NCBI GenBank assembly: GCA_002172485.2
Contig: NHFP02000003.1
Coordinates: 127,204-191,203 of the forward strand
DNA from: Crocinitomicaceae bacterium TMED114
GTDB lineage: Bacteria; Bacteroidota; Bacteroidia; Flavobacteriales_D; Sanyastnellaceae
DNA: 64,000 bases
Reading direction: 5' to 3'
This document shows positions 8,926-17,629 of this stretch, in pieces. Both the position numbers and the translations under genes were made by a program. Within the stretch, counting starts at the first letter, position 1, and each line of letters opens with the position of its first letter. The notes beneath the pieces were generated by a model. That model had not been told where the DNA came from. It made no database searches and saw only the letters and a program-made list of their open reading frames with translations.

Positions 8926-9219
8926 ATGAAACAAGACCCGTGGATTCCCTGCGACGACCGACTGCCCGCTGACGGGCAGCGCGTGCTGGGTGTCGTGCCG
9001 GGCAACGAGGTCCTTCTCCCCGGCAAGGCGAGCTTCGAAATGCGGGAAGTGCTGGTACTGCGCTTCATGGAGAACTTCTTTGCGGCCCAACCTGACAAAG
9101 CGGATGCCCATGGCCGCCATTTCTGGAGCGGAGAAGGCGCCTCCAACCAGTACTTCGAAGCGGTCACTCACTGGATGCCGGTGCCGGAAGCCCCGGCGGC
9201 GACGGAAGCTGCGGATTAG
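8926..9219 (+). CDS. DUF551-like small protein
   Basis: A 97-residue protein that opens with the DUF551 pattern WIPCDDRLPADGQRVL and closes with the matching VTHWMPVPEAP. In between are a beta-rich stretch and the aromatic FWSGEGASNQYF. DUF551 is best known from phage and mobile DNA, but nothing else here looks phage-like, so it is probably a chromosomal member. It starts three bases after the PaaG-like gene stop and is likely cotranscribed. Its TAG stop (9217-9219) overlaps the stop of the convergent gene at 9216. Function unknown. Confidence 0.72.
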   Translation: MKQDPWIPCDDRLPADGQRVLGVVPGNEVLLPGKASFEMREVLVLRFMENFFAAQPDKADAHGRHFWSGEGASNQYFEAVTHWMPVPEAPAATEAAD

Positions 9220-9548
9220 CCCGGCTGAAGCTCGACGCGCTCGATCTGGACGAATTGACCTGCGACCCCGAGGAACCGGTAAGTGTTCCCGGCGATGTCG
9301 ATGGTGTAGACTGACGCCACGGTCAAATCCTCCCGCTGGGCCATCTGACTGCCCACCGCACCGGCGACTTGACCCAGTCCCTTGCGAAAGGCCTTCCCGA
9401 TTTCGGTTTCTCCCGGCGTGTCGTCGGCCAACTCGGTTTGAACGTATTCCTGAAGGAATGCGGCGAACGCCTCCTGATCGGGGTTGGTGAGATACAGGGC
9501 ACCGCCCATCAGCACGGCGAGAATGAGCAGGTTTCGGATGAATTTCAT
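9216..9548 (-). CDS. small membrane-anchored or exported protein, DUF4359-like
   Basis: A 110-residue protein with an N-terminal hydrophobic segment (FIRNLLILAVLMGGALYLT), probably an uncleaved anchor or signal peptide. It is followed by NPDQEAFAAFLQEYVQ and a C-terminal beta-rich part (ASVYTIDIAGNTYRFLGVAGQF). The TNP-containing N-terminus and overall layout resemble DUF4359 from memory, an uncharacterised family; this cannot be confirmed here. Its ATG overlaps the rsmE stop as ATGA (9545-9548), so translation is probably coupled to rsmE. Confidence 0.7.
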   Translation of the reverse strand: MKFIRNLLILAVLMGGALYLTNPDQEAFAAFLQEYVQTELADDTPGETEIGKAFRKGLGQVAGAVGSQMAQREDLTVASVYTIDIAGNTYRFLGVAGQFVQIERVELQPG

Positions 9549-10276
9549 GGGTGGTTCAGAATGTGAAAGGCTTGCACCGCAAAGAGTGCGGCCGTTTCGG
9601 TTCGAAGCCGGTGCTCACCGAAGGTGACGGGAGTGAAACCAGCTGACCCAAACGATTCGATTTCCTCGGATGTGAAATCGCCTTCCGGCCCAATGGCGAT
9701 CAACGCATCGCGTTGCTGTGGCAATGCCGATTGGATGGACTGACGGACCCAATTCGGATGTTCAGGAACTGGACAATGTGCCAGTCCAAGCCAGGGACCC
9801 TCCCCCTCTGCTGGCTCCAAACTGGACAAGGCGGCATCCAAGGACACCGCGGGCGCCAATTCGGGCAACCACGCCCGGCGGCTCTGCTTCATGGCTTCCG
9901 CCAACGTGCGCTGCCAGCGCTCGCGCTTCTCCACCCGACGCTCGCTTCGGGCCGTCCAGATCGGCTGGATCCGGGTCACCCCGCATTCACACGCTTTCTC
10001 GAGAAACCACTCGAACCGGTCCGTGTGCTTGGTGGGGGCCACCCACAAGGTCAGTTCAGGCGTGGGACTTGGGAAACATGTGGGCACTCCGACGTGAAGC
10101 AGGGCCTCGCGCTTGCCGATGGACACCACCTCGGCCGGAAAGACCGCACCCCGGCCATCCGCAAGCTCCACGGCGTCGCCGGGCCTGGCCCGAAGGACCT
10201 GGCCGAGGTGACGCGCTTCGTCGGCCCCCAGGCTGTGGGGGCCGGGGGCCACATTGGGGGCGTAAAACCGGCGCAT
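9545..10276 (-). CDS. rsmE: 16S rRNA (uracil1498-N3)-methyltransferase
   Basis: RsmE methylates U1498 of 16S rRNA using S-adenosylmethionine. It has 243 residues, the usual length. The N-terminal PUA-like part contains HLGQVLRARPGD. The SPOUT domain shows LWVAPTKHTDRFEWFLEKACECGV, with its knot signatures IAIGPEGDFTSEEIE and LRTETAALFAVQAF near the C-terminus. It starts just after the pckA terminator hairpin and is coupled by ATGA overlap to the small membrane protein downstream. A poor -7 match (TTTCTTTG) inside the terminator tail could serve as its promoter. Assignment is firm. Confidence 0.95.
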   Translation of the reverse strand: MRRFYAPNVAPGPHSLGADEARHLGQVLRARPGDAVELADGRGAVFPAEVVSIGKREALLHVGVPTCFPSPTPELTLWVAPTKHTDRFEWFLEKACECGVTRIQPIWTARSERRVEKRERWQRTLAEAMKQSRRAWLPELAPAVSLDAALSSLEPAEGEGPWLGLAHCPVPEHPNWVRQSIQSALPQQRDALIAIGPEGDFTSEEIESFGSAGFTPVTFGEHRLRTETAALFAVQAFHILNHP

Positions 10277-10281
10277 TCTGC

Positions 10282-10325
10282 AAAGAAAAAGCGGCAGGAC
10301 ACCCCCGTGGGTCTCCCGCCGCTTT
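10282..10325 (-). terminator. intrinsic terminator after pckA
   Basis: On the minus strand AAAGCGGC (10325-10318) pairs with GCCGCTTT (10295-10288), with further pairing inside, and is followed by a T-rich tail (TTCTTT). It lies between the pckA stop and the rsmE start. Confidence 0.8.
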
Positions 10326-10344
10326 CTCCATTCACAACCCGCCG

Positions 10345-11961
10345 TCAGCTCACAGCTTCATGCTGGACCGGGGCCGCTTGGCGCACGGCTTCGGAGACGC
10401 CGGATGCAAACGGCTTGAAATTTTCATTGAAGCGCATCACCAGGTCATCGGCCTGTTGGTCGTAGGCCACAGGGTCTGCCCATGTGGACCGCGGGTCGAG
10501 GAGTCCGCTGTCCACGTTGGGAGCGGACAACGGCACATCCCATCCGAATCGGTCACACCGGCGGAATTCCACATCGTTCATCTTGTCTGCCAGAACAGCG
10601 CCCAACAAGGTGCGGGTGTCCTTCAATGCCATGCGGTGTCCGACGCCATGTGGGCCGCCTGTCCAGCCGGTATTCACGAGCCAGACCTGCGTGCCGTGGG
10701 CTTCGAGGCGCTCTCCGAGCATGTCGGCATAGCGACCCGGGTGGAGTGGCAGGAAGGGGGCACCGAAACAGGCGCTGAACACCGTGGTCGGTTCGTGCAC
10801 GCCATCCTCGGTTCCCGCCACCTTGGCGGTGTATCCGCTGATGAAGTGGTACATCGCCGTGGCCGTGTCGAGCTTGGCCAAGGGAGGCAACACGCCAAAA
10901 GCATCGCAGGTCAGGAAGAACACGTGGTCGGGGTGTCCACCTCGGCTGTCCGACTTGGCTCCTGCAATGTGGTGGATGGGGTAGCTGACCCGGGTATTCT
11001 GGGTCGTGGTCGCATCGCTGTAATCCGGCGTCACTCCATCGGCTTCAAACCCGATGTTTTCGAGCAAGGCACCGTGGCGGATGGCCCGGTGGATGTCCGG
11101 CTCACGCAACGGCTCGAGGTCGATGGTCTTGGCGTAACACCCCCCTTCAAAGTTGAATATGCCATCCGGTCCCCAACCGTGCTCGTCATCTCCGATGAGA
11201 CGCCGGGAAGGATCGCTGGACAAGGTGGTCTTGCCTGTGCCGGACAGCCCGAAGAAGATGGACGTGCTGCCGTCGAGTCCTTCGTTGGCGGAGCAGTGCA
11301 TAGGCAGCACATCCGACTCCGTGGGCAACAGGAAATTCATCGCACTGAACATGCCCTTCTTGATCTCCCCGGTGTAGCCGGTTCCACCAATGAGGATCCT
11401 GCGGTGCTTGAAGTCGAGCACAGCGAAGTTCGACTGGCGCGTACCATGGCGCTCTGGGTCCGCCTTGAAGCCCGGGGCGCAGATGATGTGCCACTCGGGC
11501 TGGAAGTGTGCCGCTTCCCCCGCCGTTGGACGAAGGAACATGTTGTATGCGAACAGGTTGGACCACGCCTTTTCGGCCAGCACGCGGAGGGACCTGCGGT
11601 GCTCAGGATGGGCCCCGACAAAAGCATCACGGGCGTACAACCCTTTGCCATCCAAATATCCCATGAGGTCCTGGTGGAGCCGGGCAGCTTGCTCTGTGGA
11701 AATGGGCTGATTGATGTCACCCCACCAAACGTCTTGGTCGGTGATGTCGTCTCGGACGATGAAGCGGTCTTGGGGACTTCGGCCTGTGAAGCGGCCGGTT
11801 TCGATGGCCAGGGCGCCTGTGGAGGTCAGCCTGCCTTCTCCGGAGAGCAGGGTCCGCTCAATGAGTTGGGCGGGAGCGAGATTCCACCAGATTTGTCTGG
11901 CCTTCTTCAGGCCACTTTCGGCCAAATCGGGCCGGAAAGGAGTGTTTCCTTGATGTACCAT
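10345..11961 (-). CDS. pckA: phosphoenolpyruvate carboxykinase (ATP)
   Basis: Converts oxaloacetate and ATP to phosphoenolpyruvate in gluconeogenesis. The protein has 538 residues from the ATG at 11961 (MVHQGNTPFRPD), matching the E. coli enzyme length of 540; the frame stays open upstream but without similarity. Key features are TGRSPQDRFIVRD, the kinase-type P-loop FGLSGTGKTTLSSD, the adjacent metal/ATP motif LIGDDEHGW, and NTGWTGGPHGVGHRM. A TACATTTG -7 element lies 33 bases upstream and a strong terminator follows. Malate dehydrogenase, which feeds it oxaloacetate, is 3.5 kb away. Confidence 0.97.
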   Translation of the reverse strand: MVHQGNTPFRPDLAESGLKKARQIWWNLAPAQLIERTLLSGEGRLTSTGALAIETGRFTGRSPQDRFIVRDDITDQDVWWGDINQPISTEQAARLHQDLMGYLDGKGLYARDAFVGAHPEHRRSLRVLAEKAWSNLFAYNMFLRPTAGEAAHFQPEWHIICAPGFKADPERHGTRQSNFAVLDFKHRRILIGGTGYTGEIKKGMFSAMNFLLPTESDVLPMHCSANEGLDGSTSIFFGLSGTGKTTLSSDPSRRLIGDDEHGWGPDGIFNFEGGCYAKTIDLEPLREPDIHRAIRHGALLENIGFEADGVTPDYSDATTTQNTRVSYPIHHIAGAKSDSRGGHPDHVFFLTCDAFGVLPPLAKLDTATAMYHFISGYTAKVAGTEDGVHEPTTVFSACFGAPFLPLHPGRYADMLGERLEAHGTQVWLVNTGWTGGPHGVGHRMALKDTRTLLGAVLADKMNDVEFRRCDRFGWDVPLSAPNVDSGLLDPRSTWADPVAYDQQADDLVMRFNENFKPFASGVSEAVRQAAPVQHEAVS

Positions 11962-11993
11962 GATGTCGGGCTGATCATTGCGAGCCTTCGATA

Positions 11994-12001
11994 CAAATGT
12001 A
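11994..12001 (-). promoter_or_regulatory. predicted -7 element of the pckA promoter
   Basis: The minus strand reads TACATTTG, a full TAnnTTTG match, 33 bases before the pckA ATG. A -33 TTG is not seen at the expected place. Confidence 0.55.
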
Positions 12002-12008
12002 GAATTCT

Positions 12009-12035
12009 CCCCTTTCGTATCCGTGGAAAAAGGGG
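12009..12035. repeat. 7-bp inverted repeat upstream of pckA promoter
   Basis: CCCCTTT (12009-12015) and AAAGGGG (12029-12035) are separated by 13 bases. It lies 38 bases past the DUF423 gene stop and just upstream of the pckA -7 element. There is no T-run on the minus strand, so it may be a weak terminator of the upstream gene or an operator. Confidence 0.35.
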
Positions 12036-12073
12036 GGTCAGAATGTTCGGGTAATTCACAAACGTGCCCCCTT

Positions 12074-12484
12074 TCATCCACCCTCGCCGGAACGAAGGGA
12101 CCGAAGCCACAGAATCCACCCACCGATCATGAGTGCCCCGCCAATGGGTGTGACTGGCCCGAGCAAGGCGAACGGCCAGCCCATGTTTTTCAGCAGCAAC
12201 AGCAGGAAGATGCTGCCCGAAAAGAGCACCGTCCCCCATTCTACCCATCCGAGTCCCGCCTCATTCCGGGTCGCGGTGGCGCCCAGGATGGCGGCCCCCA
12301 TGAACAACAAATACCGCGACGCCGTCTCGAATGCATCGAGCGCATCGGCATCAAGAACCGCCTCCATGGCGTGAGCTCCAAAAGCGCCACTGACGATTCC
12401 AGCGATCAAGAAGGCCCCTCCGCGTTGCAGATGAACGGAGTTCAGGGGAATGCCCGAAGGCGGATTGGATTCACGGACGCTCAT
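12074..12484 (-). CDS. DUF423 family membrane protein
   Basis: A 136-residue integral membrane protein with about four hydrophobic segments (near residues 22-40, 58-72, 84-101 and 108-128). The GAFGAHAMEAVLD motif in the first segment and the ASRYLLFMGAAIL segment that follows are typical of the DUF423/YgdD family, whose function is unknown. It is divergent from the fasciclin lipoprotein, with 36 bases between the starts. Downstream on the same strand comes pckA, separated by an inverted repeat and its own promoter element. Confidence 0.85.
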   Translation of the reverse strand: MSVRESNPPSGIPLNSVHLQRGGAFLIAGIVSGAFGAHAMEAVLDADALDAFETASRYLLFMGAAILGATATRNEAGLGWVEWGTVLFSGSIFLLLLLKNMGWPFALLGPVTPIGGALMIGGWILWLRSLRSGEGG

Positions 12485-12520
12485 GCTCCGCTAATTTGCA
12501 ACAGCAAACCCGGTACCTTC

Positions 12521-13105
12521 ATGCGCCACATTCTGTTCCTGTTGCTGTCCTCCATGGTTCTCTTGCTGACCGCTTGCAGCGGTGGAAATCAGAAAGCGCC
12601 GAAGCCCACGCCAGCTCAAAACGACACCCCCGCTCAGAAGGCTCCGAGCAAAAAGCGCAAAGCCTACACCGAGGAGGAATTGAACCGCCCCTACAGCACC
12701 GTGAGCCCCTGGCGCTTCATCGTCACGGGCCCCGAGACCCAATACTTCGAGCGGCTCGTCGCGTATTCGGAACTGGGCCGAACTGTCCACGGATCCGGGC
12801 ACACTGTGCTCGTTCCCCGCGATGAGACCTTCCGGGACAGCAAAGACTGGAAGGCCCTCATCGAGCCCGAGAACACGGAGGCCCTCCAACGCTTCGTCAA
12901 GGCCCACATCCTCGTCGGCTTGAAGGGCCCCAAGTCCATCGAAGGCACCTACGAGAACCTCAACGGAAAGACTGTCGTCATTGAACGGGATGACCGCGGC
13001 GAGCTGGTCTGTGGCGGGGCGCGCCTCCTGGGGCAGGAAGTGGAGACCGACTACGGACTCGTCCTCCCTGTGGTCGGCATGGTGGAAGAGATCCGCTGGA
13101 ATTGA
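12521..13105 (+). CDS. fasciclin (FAS1)-domain lipoprotein
   Basis: A 194-residue predicted lipoprotein. The signal peptide MRHILFLLLSSMVLLLTAC ends in a lipobox (LTAC) with the cysteine near residue 19. A Lys/Pro-rich linker (about 23-50) leads to one FAS1 domain: FERLVAYSELGRTVHGSGHTV, LVPRDETF, the H-box-like FVKAHILVG, NLNGKTVVI and the closing GLVLPVVGMVEEI. FAS1 domains mediate adhesion between cells or to matrix. The start is set by the signal peptide. It precedes the FG-GAP protein by 36 bases, so the two surface proteins may share a transcript. Confidence 0.85.
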   Translation: MRHILFLLLSSMVLLLTACSGGNQKAPKPTPAQNDTPAQKAPSKKRKAYTEEELNRPYSTVSPWRFIVTGPETQYFERLVAYSELGRTVHGSGHTVLVPRDETFRDSKDWKALIEPENTEALQRFVKAHILVGLKGPKSIEGTYENLNGKTVVIERDDRGELVCGGARLLGQEVETDYGLVLPVVGMVEEIRWN

Positions 13106-13141
13106 TGTCACACCGCCCCTTTTGATCCAGTACTACACGTG

Positions 13142-15463
13142 ATGCGCCCCCGTTCCCTCCCCGTCCTCCTGCTCGCCTTGGCCTTCTCCACCCTTGCAGC
13201 AGGACAAGGCCTCCCTGAACTGGGCCGATGGGACACCGTGGTGGTTTTCGGAGAGTCCGGTGCGCCCTTGGACAACCCCTGGGTCGGCGGCCTCACCGCG
13301 CCCCAATTCTCCGCAGCAGACCTCGATGGCGATGGCGTTCAGGACCTCTTTGTCTTTGACCGGAATGGAGGACGGGTCCTCCCCTTTCAAGGCTGCATCT
13401 CGGATGTACCGGAAGCCCCATTGACCTATTTGTACCGGCCCGATTGGCGCACCGCCTTCCCGGAGGGCATGCAGAATTGGGCTTTGCTGCGGGATGCGAA
13501 TTGCGATGGCGTGCCGGATGTGTTCCACAACAGCCAGAGCGGCATCCGACTGTGGTTGGGCGAAATGCAAGACGGCCTGGTGGCCTATCCCAACGCCCCG
13601 ACCACCAACCTCTTCGGCAACTGGAACTTTGGTGCGGGCGATCAGCAATTGCCGTTGATCTGCCTCAACACCGACATTCCTGCGCTGGACGATTTCGACG
13701 GCGACGGCGACCTCGACATGGTCACCTGGACCGAGACCTCTTCGACCTTGTACGCCTACACAGGACGCGGTGCCACTGAAGGGTCGGTCGGCTGCGGGGA
13801 CACCTTGGTCTGGGACGTCACCAACCGGTGCTACGGCATGCTCGACGAAGCGTCGGAAGACAACGGCCTGTTCATCGGCGACGCCCACACTTGCGGCTTC
13901 AACGTGGAAGGGCCGCGCTGGGAATCCGGCGAACTGACCGGCATCACCCGCCACGCCGGCGGCACCGCGGCCTTGCTCGAATTGGACGGCGACGGCCACC
14001 TCGACTTGCTGCTGGGCGACGTGTCCTACGCCAACCTCATCGCCTGCTACATGGCCGATGCGGTCGATGGACAGGACAGCACCACCGCCACCAACGGCAG
14101 CTGGCCGGCCGACCTCGGCGGGGAGGCGGTCTCCGTGGAGCGGTTCCCGGCCGCCTACCCGATCGATGTGAACCAGGACGGGGTGCGTGACCTCTTGATT
14201 GCCCCCAACGTCACCTTCGAAATCGACGGCCGCCGCGGGGTGCATTGGTACCGCAATGCCGGTTCGGAATCCCAGCCGGAGTGGGTACTCGAATCCCGCG
14301 CCTTCCTTCAGGACCGCATGATCGAGGTCGGGCGCGGTGCCTACCCCGCCTTCACCGATTTCGATGCAGACGGCCTGCCCGACCTGGTCGTCGCATGCAA
14401 GGAGCGCTACTACGGCCCCGGCAACACCCCTGCGATGCTGGCCCGGTTCCGCAACGTGGGCACCGCGACAGCCCCCGCCTTCGAGCAGCTCGACACCAAC
14501 TGGCTGTCTCTGCCCGACTTCGGTGTGGAAAGCGTGGCACCGGCCTTCGGTGACCTCGACGGCGATGGCGATGACGACCTCCTGCTGGGCGATGAGCTGG
14601 GCAACCTGCACCTGTGGACCAATGGAGCGTCTCCGGGCAACCCTGCGGAATACACCCTGACAGGACCAGCCTTTCCCTCGGCTTCGGGTGACCCCATCGA
14701 CGTGGGACAATTCGCCACCCCCTGCCTCTTCGACCTCGATGGAGATGGCGACCTCGACTTGCTGGTCGGCGAAAAAAACGGCGTCGTCAACCTCTTCGAA
14801 AACACCGGCGTGGGCACGGCTGAATTCACCCTCATCTCCGAATCCGCCGGCGAGATTCTGGTGGACAACCTGCTCGGCATCAATGGCTTTTCGACCCCTT
14901 CCGTGCTCGACACGGACGACGGAAGATGGCTCGTGGTCGGAAATGAACTGGGGCACCTCCAAGTGTTTGATCTGCCCGTCAATCCCGTGGAGGATGCCGG
15001 CAGCGAATGGGCCGAAGTCACCGACCAATGGAACGGCTGGGAGGAAGGCGAATTCGCCGCCCCAGCCTTGGAAGACCTGGATGGAGATGGCGCACAGGAC
15101 CTCGCGCTCGGCATCCGGGATGGCGGGGTTACTTTGTGGCATGCCGGGGCGGAAGATGCCGTCCGCGGCTGCTCCCCCATCGTGGACCGCTTGGACGAAA
15201 TCCGTCCGGACCTGCTGTCGAACTGGAATCCCGCCCCCAATCCGGTGTCCGCCGGCGGCTGGTTTTCTGCACCGGCCGACGCCCTCTGGCTGATGGACCT
15301 GACCGGACGCCACATCGCCCGACTCGATGGATCGCAAGGCCGGTTCCGAATGCCGCACGGTGCGGCCACGGGCACCTACCTGCTCCGCCCCGTGACCCAA
15401 ACCACGACGGGCGCCCCCCTGTTGGGAAGCGCCCGCCGCATGGTGGTGAAGGCCGACCGCTGA
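13142..15463 (+). CDS. T9SS-exported FG-GAP/VCBS repeat protein
   Basis: A 773-residue exported protein with signal peptide MRPRSLPVLLLALAFSTLAA. It carries repeated calcium-binding FG-GAP/VCBS blades with DLDGDG-type loops (AADLDGDGVQDLFVFD, DDFDGDGDLDMV, LDGDGHLDLLLGD, DLDGDGDDDLLLGD, DLDGDGDLDLLVGE, EDLDGDGAQDLALG), consistent with a seven-blade propeller. The C-terminus (from NWNPAPNPVSAGGWF) resembles a type A T9SS sorting domain but is somewhat divergent. I prefer the ATG at 13142 to the GTG at 13139. It is convergent with mdh, 16 bases apart. Such proteins are usually surface structural or adhesive; no catalytic motif is seen. Confidence 0.85.
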   Translation: MRPRSLPVLLLALAFSTLAAGQGLPELGRWDTVVVFGESGAPLDNPWVGGLTAPQFSAADLDGDGVQDLFVFDRNGGRVLPFQGCISDVPEAPLTYLYRPDWRTAFPEGMQNWALLRDANCDGVPDVFHNSQSGIRLWLGEMQDGLVAYPNAPTTNLFGNWNFGAGDQQLPLICLNTDIPALDDFDGDGDLDMVTWTETSSTLYAYTGRGATEGSVGCGDTLVWDVTNRCYGMLDEASEDNGLFIGDAHTCGFNVEGPRWESGELTGITRHAGGTAALLELDGDGHLDLLLGDVSYANLIACYMADAVDGQDSTTATNGSWPADLGGEAVSVERFPAAYPIDVNQDGVRDLLIAPNVTFEIDGRRGVHWYRNAGSESQPEWVLESRAFLQDRMIEVGRGAYPAFTDFDADGLPDLVVACKERYYGPGNTPAMLARFRNVGTATAPAFEQLDTNWLSLPDFGVESVAPAFGDLDGDGDDDLLLGDELGNLHLWTNGASPGNPAEYTLTGPAFPSASGDPIDVGQFATPCLFDLDGDGDLDLLVGEKNGVVNLFENTGVGTAEFTLISESAGEILVDNLLGINGFSTPSVLDTDDGRWLVVGNELGHLQVFDLPVNPVEDAGSEWAEVTDQWNGWEEGEFAAPALEDLDGDGAQDLALGIRDGGVTLWHAGAEDAVRGCSPIVDRLDEIRPDLLSNWNPAPNPVSAGGWFSAPADALWLMDLTGRHIARLDGSQGRFRMPHGAATGTYLLRPVTQTTTGAPLLGSARRMVVKADR

Positions 15464-15479
15464 TCGGCTTTCGTCAGGT

Positions 15480-16424
15480 TCAAACGCCCATGCCGTCGAG
15501 CACGTCGGCGACTTCCTTGACCGCCTTGGCACTCTCGTGGAGCAGGGCCATCTCGTCGTCGTTGAGCTCGAGCTCGATGATGTCCTCGACCCCCTTGGCA
15601 CCGAGCTTGACCGGAACACCGAGGTAAAGGTCGCTCAGGCCGTATTGGCCGGTGAGGCGGGCGCAGCAAGGGAAGATGCGCTTCTGGTCCTTCACGATGG
15701 CCTCGACCATCTGCGCGGCGGCGGCACCCGGTGCGTACCAGGCGGACGTGCCGAGGAGCTGGACGATCTCGCCACCGCCCTTCTTGGTGCGCTGCACGAT
15801 GGCTTCCAAAGCGTCGGCGTCGATCATCTCAGTGACGGGAATGCCGCTGACCGTGGTGTAACGCGGGAGCGGCACCATCGTGTCACCGTGCCCGCCCATC
15901 AACACGGCTTGAATGTCTTTCGGGCTCACGTTGAGGGCCTCGGCGAGGAAGGCGCGGTAACGGGCGGTGTCGAGCACCCCCGCCATGCCGACGACGCGGT
16001 GGTCGGGCAGACCGGCAGTTTTCCAGGCTTGGTACGTCATGACGTCCAGCGGGTTGGACACGATCACGATGATGGCCTCCGGGCTGTGCGGGAGGATTTG
16101 CTCGGTCACGCTCTTCACGATGCCGGCATTGGTCGCGATCAAATCGTCGCGGCTCATTCCAGGCTTTCGCGGCAGGCCGCTGGTGATCACGACCACGTCG
16201 CTGCCTGCGGTCTTGCTGTAATCGTTGGTGCTGCCGACGGTGCGGGTGTCGTAGCTGTTGACCGGGCTGGTCTCCCAGATGTCGAGGGCCTTGCCTTCGG
16301 CGAACCCGTCCTTGATGTCGAGGAGCACGACTTCGTTGCAAACTTCACGGGTAGCGAGCACATCGGCGCAGGTGGCGCCCACATTTCCGGCTCCGACGAC
16401 GGTGACCTTGGTACGTTGGATCAT
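15480..16424 (-). CDS. mdh: malate dehydrogenase (LDH-like type)
   Basis: NAD-dependent oxidation of malate to oxaloacetate in the TCA cycle. It has 314 residues. The dinucleotide fold reads VTVVGAGNVGATCA followed by LLDIKDG. Substrate and catalytic motifs are GLPRKPGMSRDDLIATN (arginines), IVVSNPLDV-type IIVIVSNPLDVMTY, and GGHGDTMVPLPRYT with the catalytic histidine. The arginine in the LPRKPGM loop is the one expected for malate rather than lactate. The ATG at 16424 is preferred; 18 extra upstream codons carry no similarity. A TACTTTTG promoter element lies upstream. Confidence 0.96.
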   Translation of the reverse strand: MIQRTKVTVVGAGNVGATCADVLATREVCNEVVLLDIKDGFAEGKALDIWETSPVNSYDTRTVGSTNDYSKTAGSDVVVITSGLPRKPGMSRDDLIATNAGIVKSVTEQILPHSPEAIIVIVSNPLDVMTYQAWKTAGLPDHRVVGMAGVLDTARYRAFLAEALNVSPKDIQAVLMGGHGDTMVPLPRYTTVSGIPVTEMIDADALEAIVQRTKKGGGEIVQLLGTSAWYAPGAAAAQMVEAIVKDQKRIFPCCARLTGQYGLSDLYLGVPVKLGAKGVEDIIELELNDDEMALLHESAKAVKEVADVLDGMGV

Positions 16425-16451
16425 GTTGGAGGTGTTGGGTGAATCGGTTTG

Positions 16452-16459
16452 CAAAAGTA
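16452..16459 (-). promoter_or_regulatory. predicted -7 element of the mdh promoter
   Basis: The minus strand reads TACTTTTG (TAnnTTTG), 28 bases before the mdh ATG. A TTTG lies 16 bases further upstream, shorter than the usual gap of about 19-21. Confidence 0.5.
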
Positions 16460-16510
16460 AGGGACGGAATACGGCCAAACCGATGCGCTTCGTTGCAACT
16501 TGAACTTTGG

Positions 16511-17629
16511 ATGAACCTGCTCATTTTCCTCCCCCTTCTCCTGGCCACCGCGACTGCCACGACGGTCCTGGCCCAACCGGAACCGGACACCTCGCAATGG
16601 CCGGATGGCCGACCCGGTGCGGACTTCAATGTTGTGGACGCCAAGGGCCTCAAGCAAGGGCGCTGGATTCGGGTTTACCCCAACGGCAAGCTTTATTACA
16701 GCGGCAGCTTCGAAAACAGCCGCCCCGTCGGCCACTTCACCTTCTTCCGAGAAACGGGCAAAGTGCTGAGCGAGGTCCGGCACCAAGCGGACTCGGACAT
16801 CGCCAAGGCCGTTCTCTATCGCGAAGACGGCACGGAAAGCCACCGTGGACATTATCTGACCGTGCAAGTCGATGGAGAGTGGACCCAATGGAAGGACGGC
16901 GAGTGGACCGCGTTGGACCGTCGGGACCGCGTGCGGGTCGTCGAACACTACACCCGCGACACCCTCGATGGCCCGACGACCACATTCCACCCGAACGGCA
17001 CGCTGCTGGAAGAGGGCACGTATGCCATGGGCCTGAAGAATGGCGTGTGGAAGGCCTTCGACCGGGAGGGCCGACCCCGCGGCGTGGAGCATTGGCGGAA
17101 TGGCCAGCGCAACGGTCCCGCTCAAGTGATGCAGGACGGGGGTGCCATGCTCAGCGAAGGCCAGTTTGCCTTGGACCTTCCGGTGGGCGAATGGACCACC
17201 TACAACCCCGACGGCAAGGTCCGCTCCTTGATCACTTACGAAGGCGGACGCGTGGTGACCGAAAGCCCGCAAAACGGCGAGTTCTCTTCCGACTACCCCA
17301 GCGGCCGCCCGGAATGGGTGGGGCGGTATGCCCATGGCCGCCTCGATGGCCCGTTCACTTCCTGGCACGATGCGGGTGAATGGACCATGGTGCCCGCCGA
17401 AGCAGGTGGCGGATCGGGAATCCCACCGGGCATGGTCGGACCGGGTCGGCGACCGGGAGCCAAGCCAGACGCCCCGATGCGGCGCGAGCTTCGCAACCAA
17501 CCCATGAAAGAAGTGGGCGAATACACCGCTGGCGTCAAAGACGGCACCTGGCGCTACTTCGACGAGCAGGGCAACACCATCCGCACTGAACGCTGGTCAC
17601 TCGGACGGCTCGAATCCACCGACGAATGA
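16511..17629 (+). CDS. exported YwqK/MORN-like repeat protein
   Basis: A 372-residue protein with signal peptide MNLLIFLPLLLATATATTVLA. The rest consists of short repeats of the form G-x-W-x-x-Y/F-x-x-x-G-x (QGRWIRVYPNGKLYYSGSF, VGHFTFFRETGKV, NGVWKAFDREGRPRGVEHW, VGEWTTYNPDGKVRSL, DGTWRYFDEQGNTIRTE). This is the MORN-like pattern of the family databases call YwqK; the name says little about function. A Pro/Gly-rich segment lies near residues 300-325. Its stop overlaps the protease start as ATGA, indicating coupled translation. It may act with that exported protease, but that is inference. Confidence 0.8.
   Translation: MNLLIFLPLLLATATATTVLAQPEPDTSQWPDGRPGADFNVVDAKGLKQGRWIRVYPNGKLYYSGSFENSRPVGHFTFFRETGKVLSEVRHQADSDIAKAVLYREDGTESHRGHYLTVQVDGEWTQWKDGEWTALDRRDRVRVVEHYTRDTLDGPTTTFHPNGTLLEEGTYAMGLKNGVWKAFDREGRPRGVEHWRNGQRNGPAQVMQDGGAMLSEGQFALDLPVGEWTTYNPDGKVRSLITYEGGRVVTESPQNGEFSSDYPSGRPEWVGRYAHGRLDGPFTSWHDAGEWTMVPAEAGGGSGIPPGMVGPGRRPGAKPDAPMRRELRNQPMKEVGEYTAGVKDGTWRYFDEQGNTIRTERWSLGRLESTDE

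Noticed and set aside
8926..9219. DUF551-like gene considered as a prophage remnant
   Set aside because: No other phage genes flank it and it is tightly packed with a metabolic gene on the same strand.
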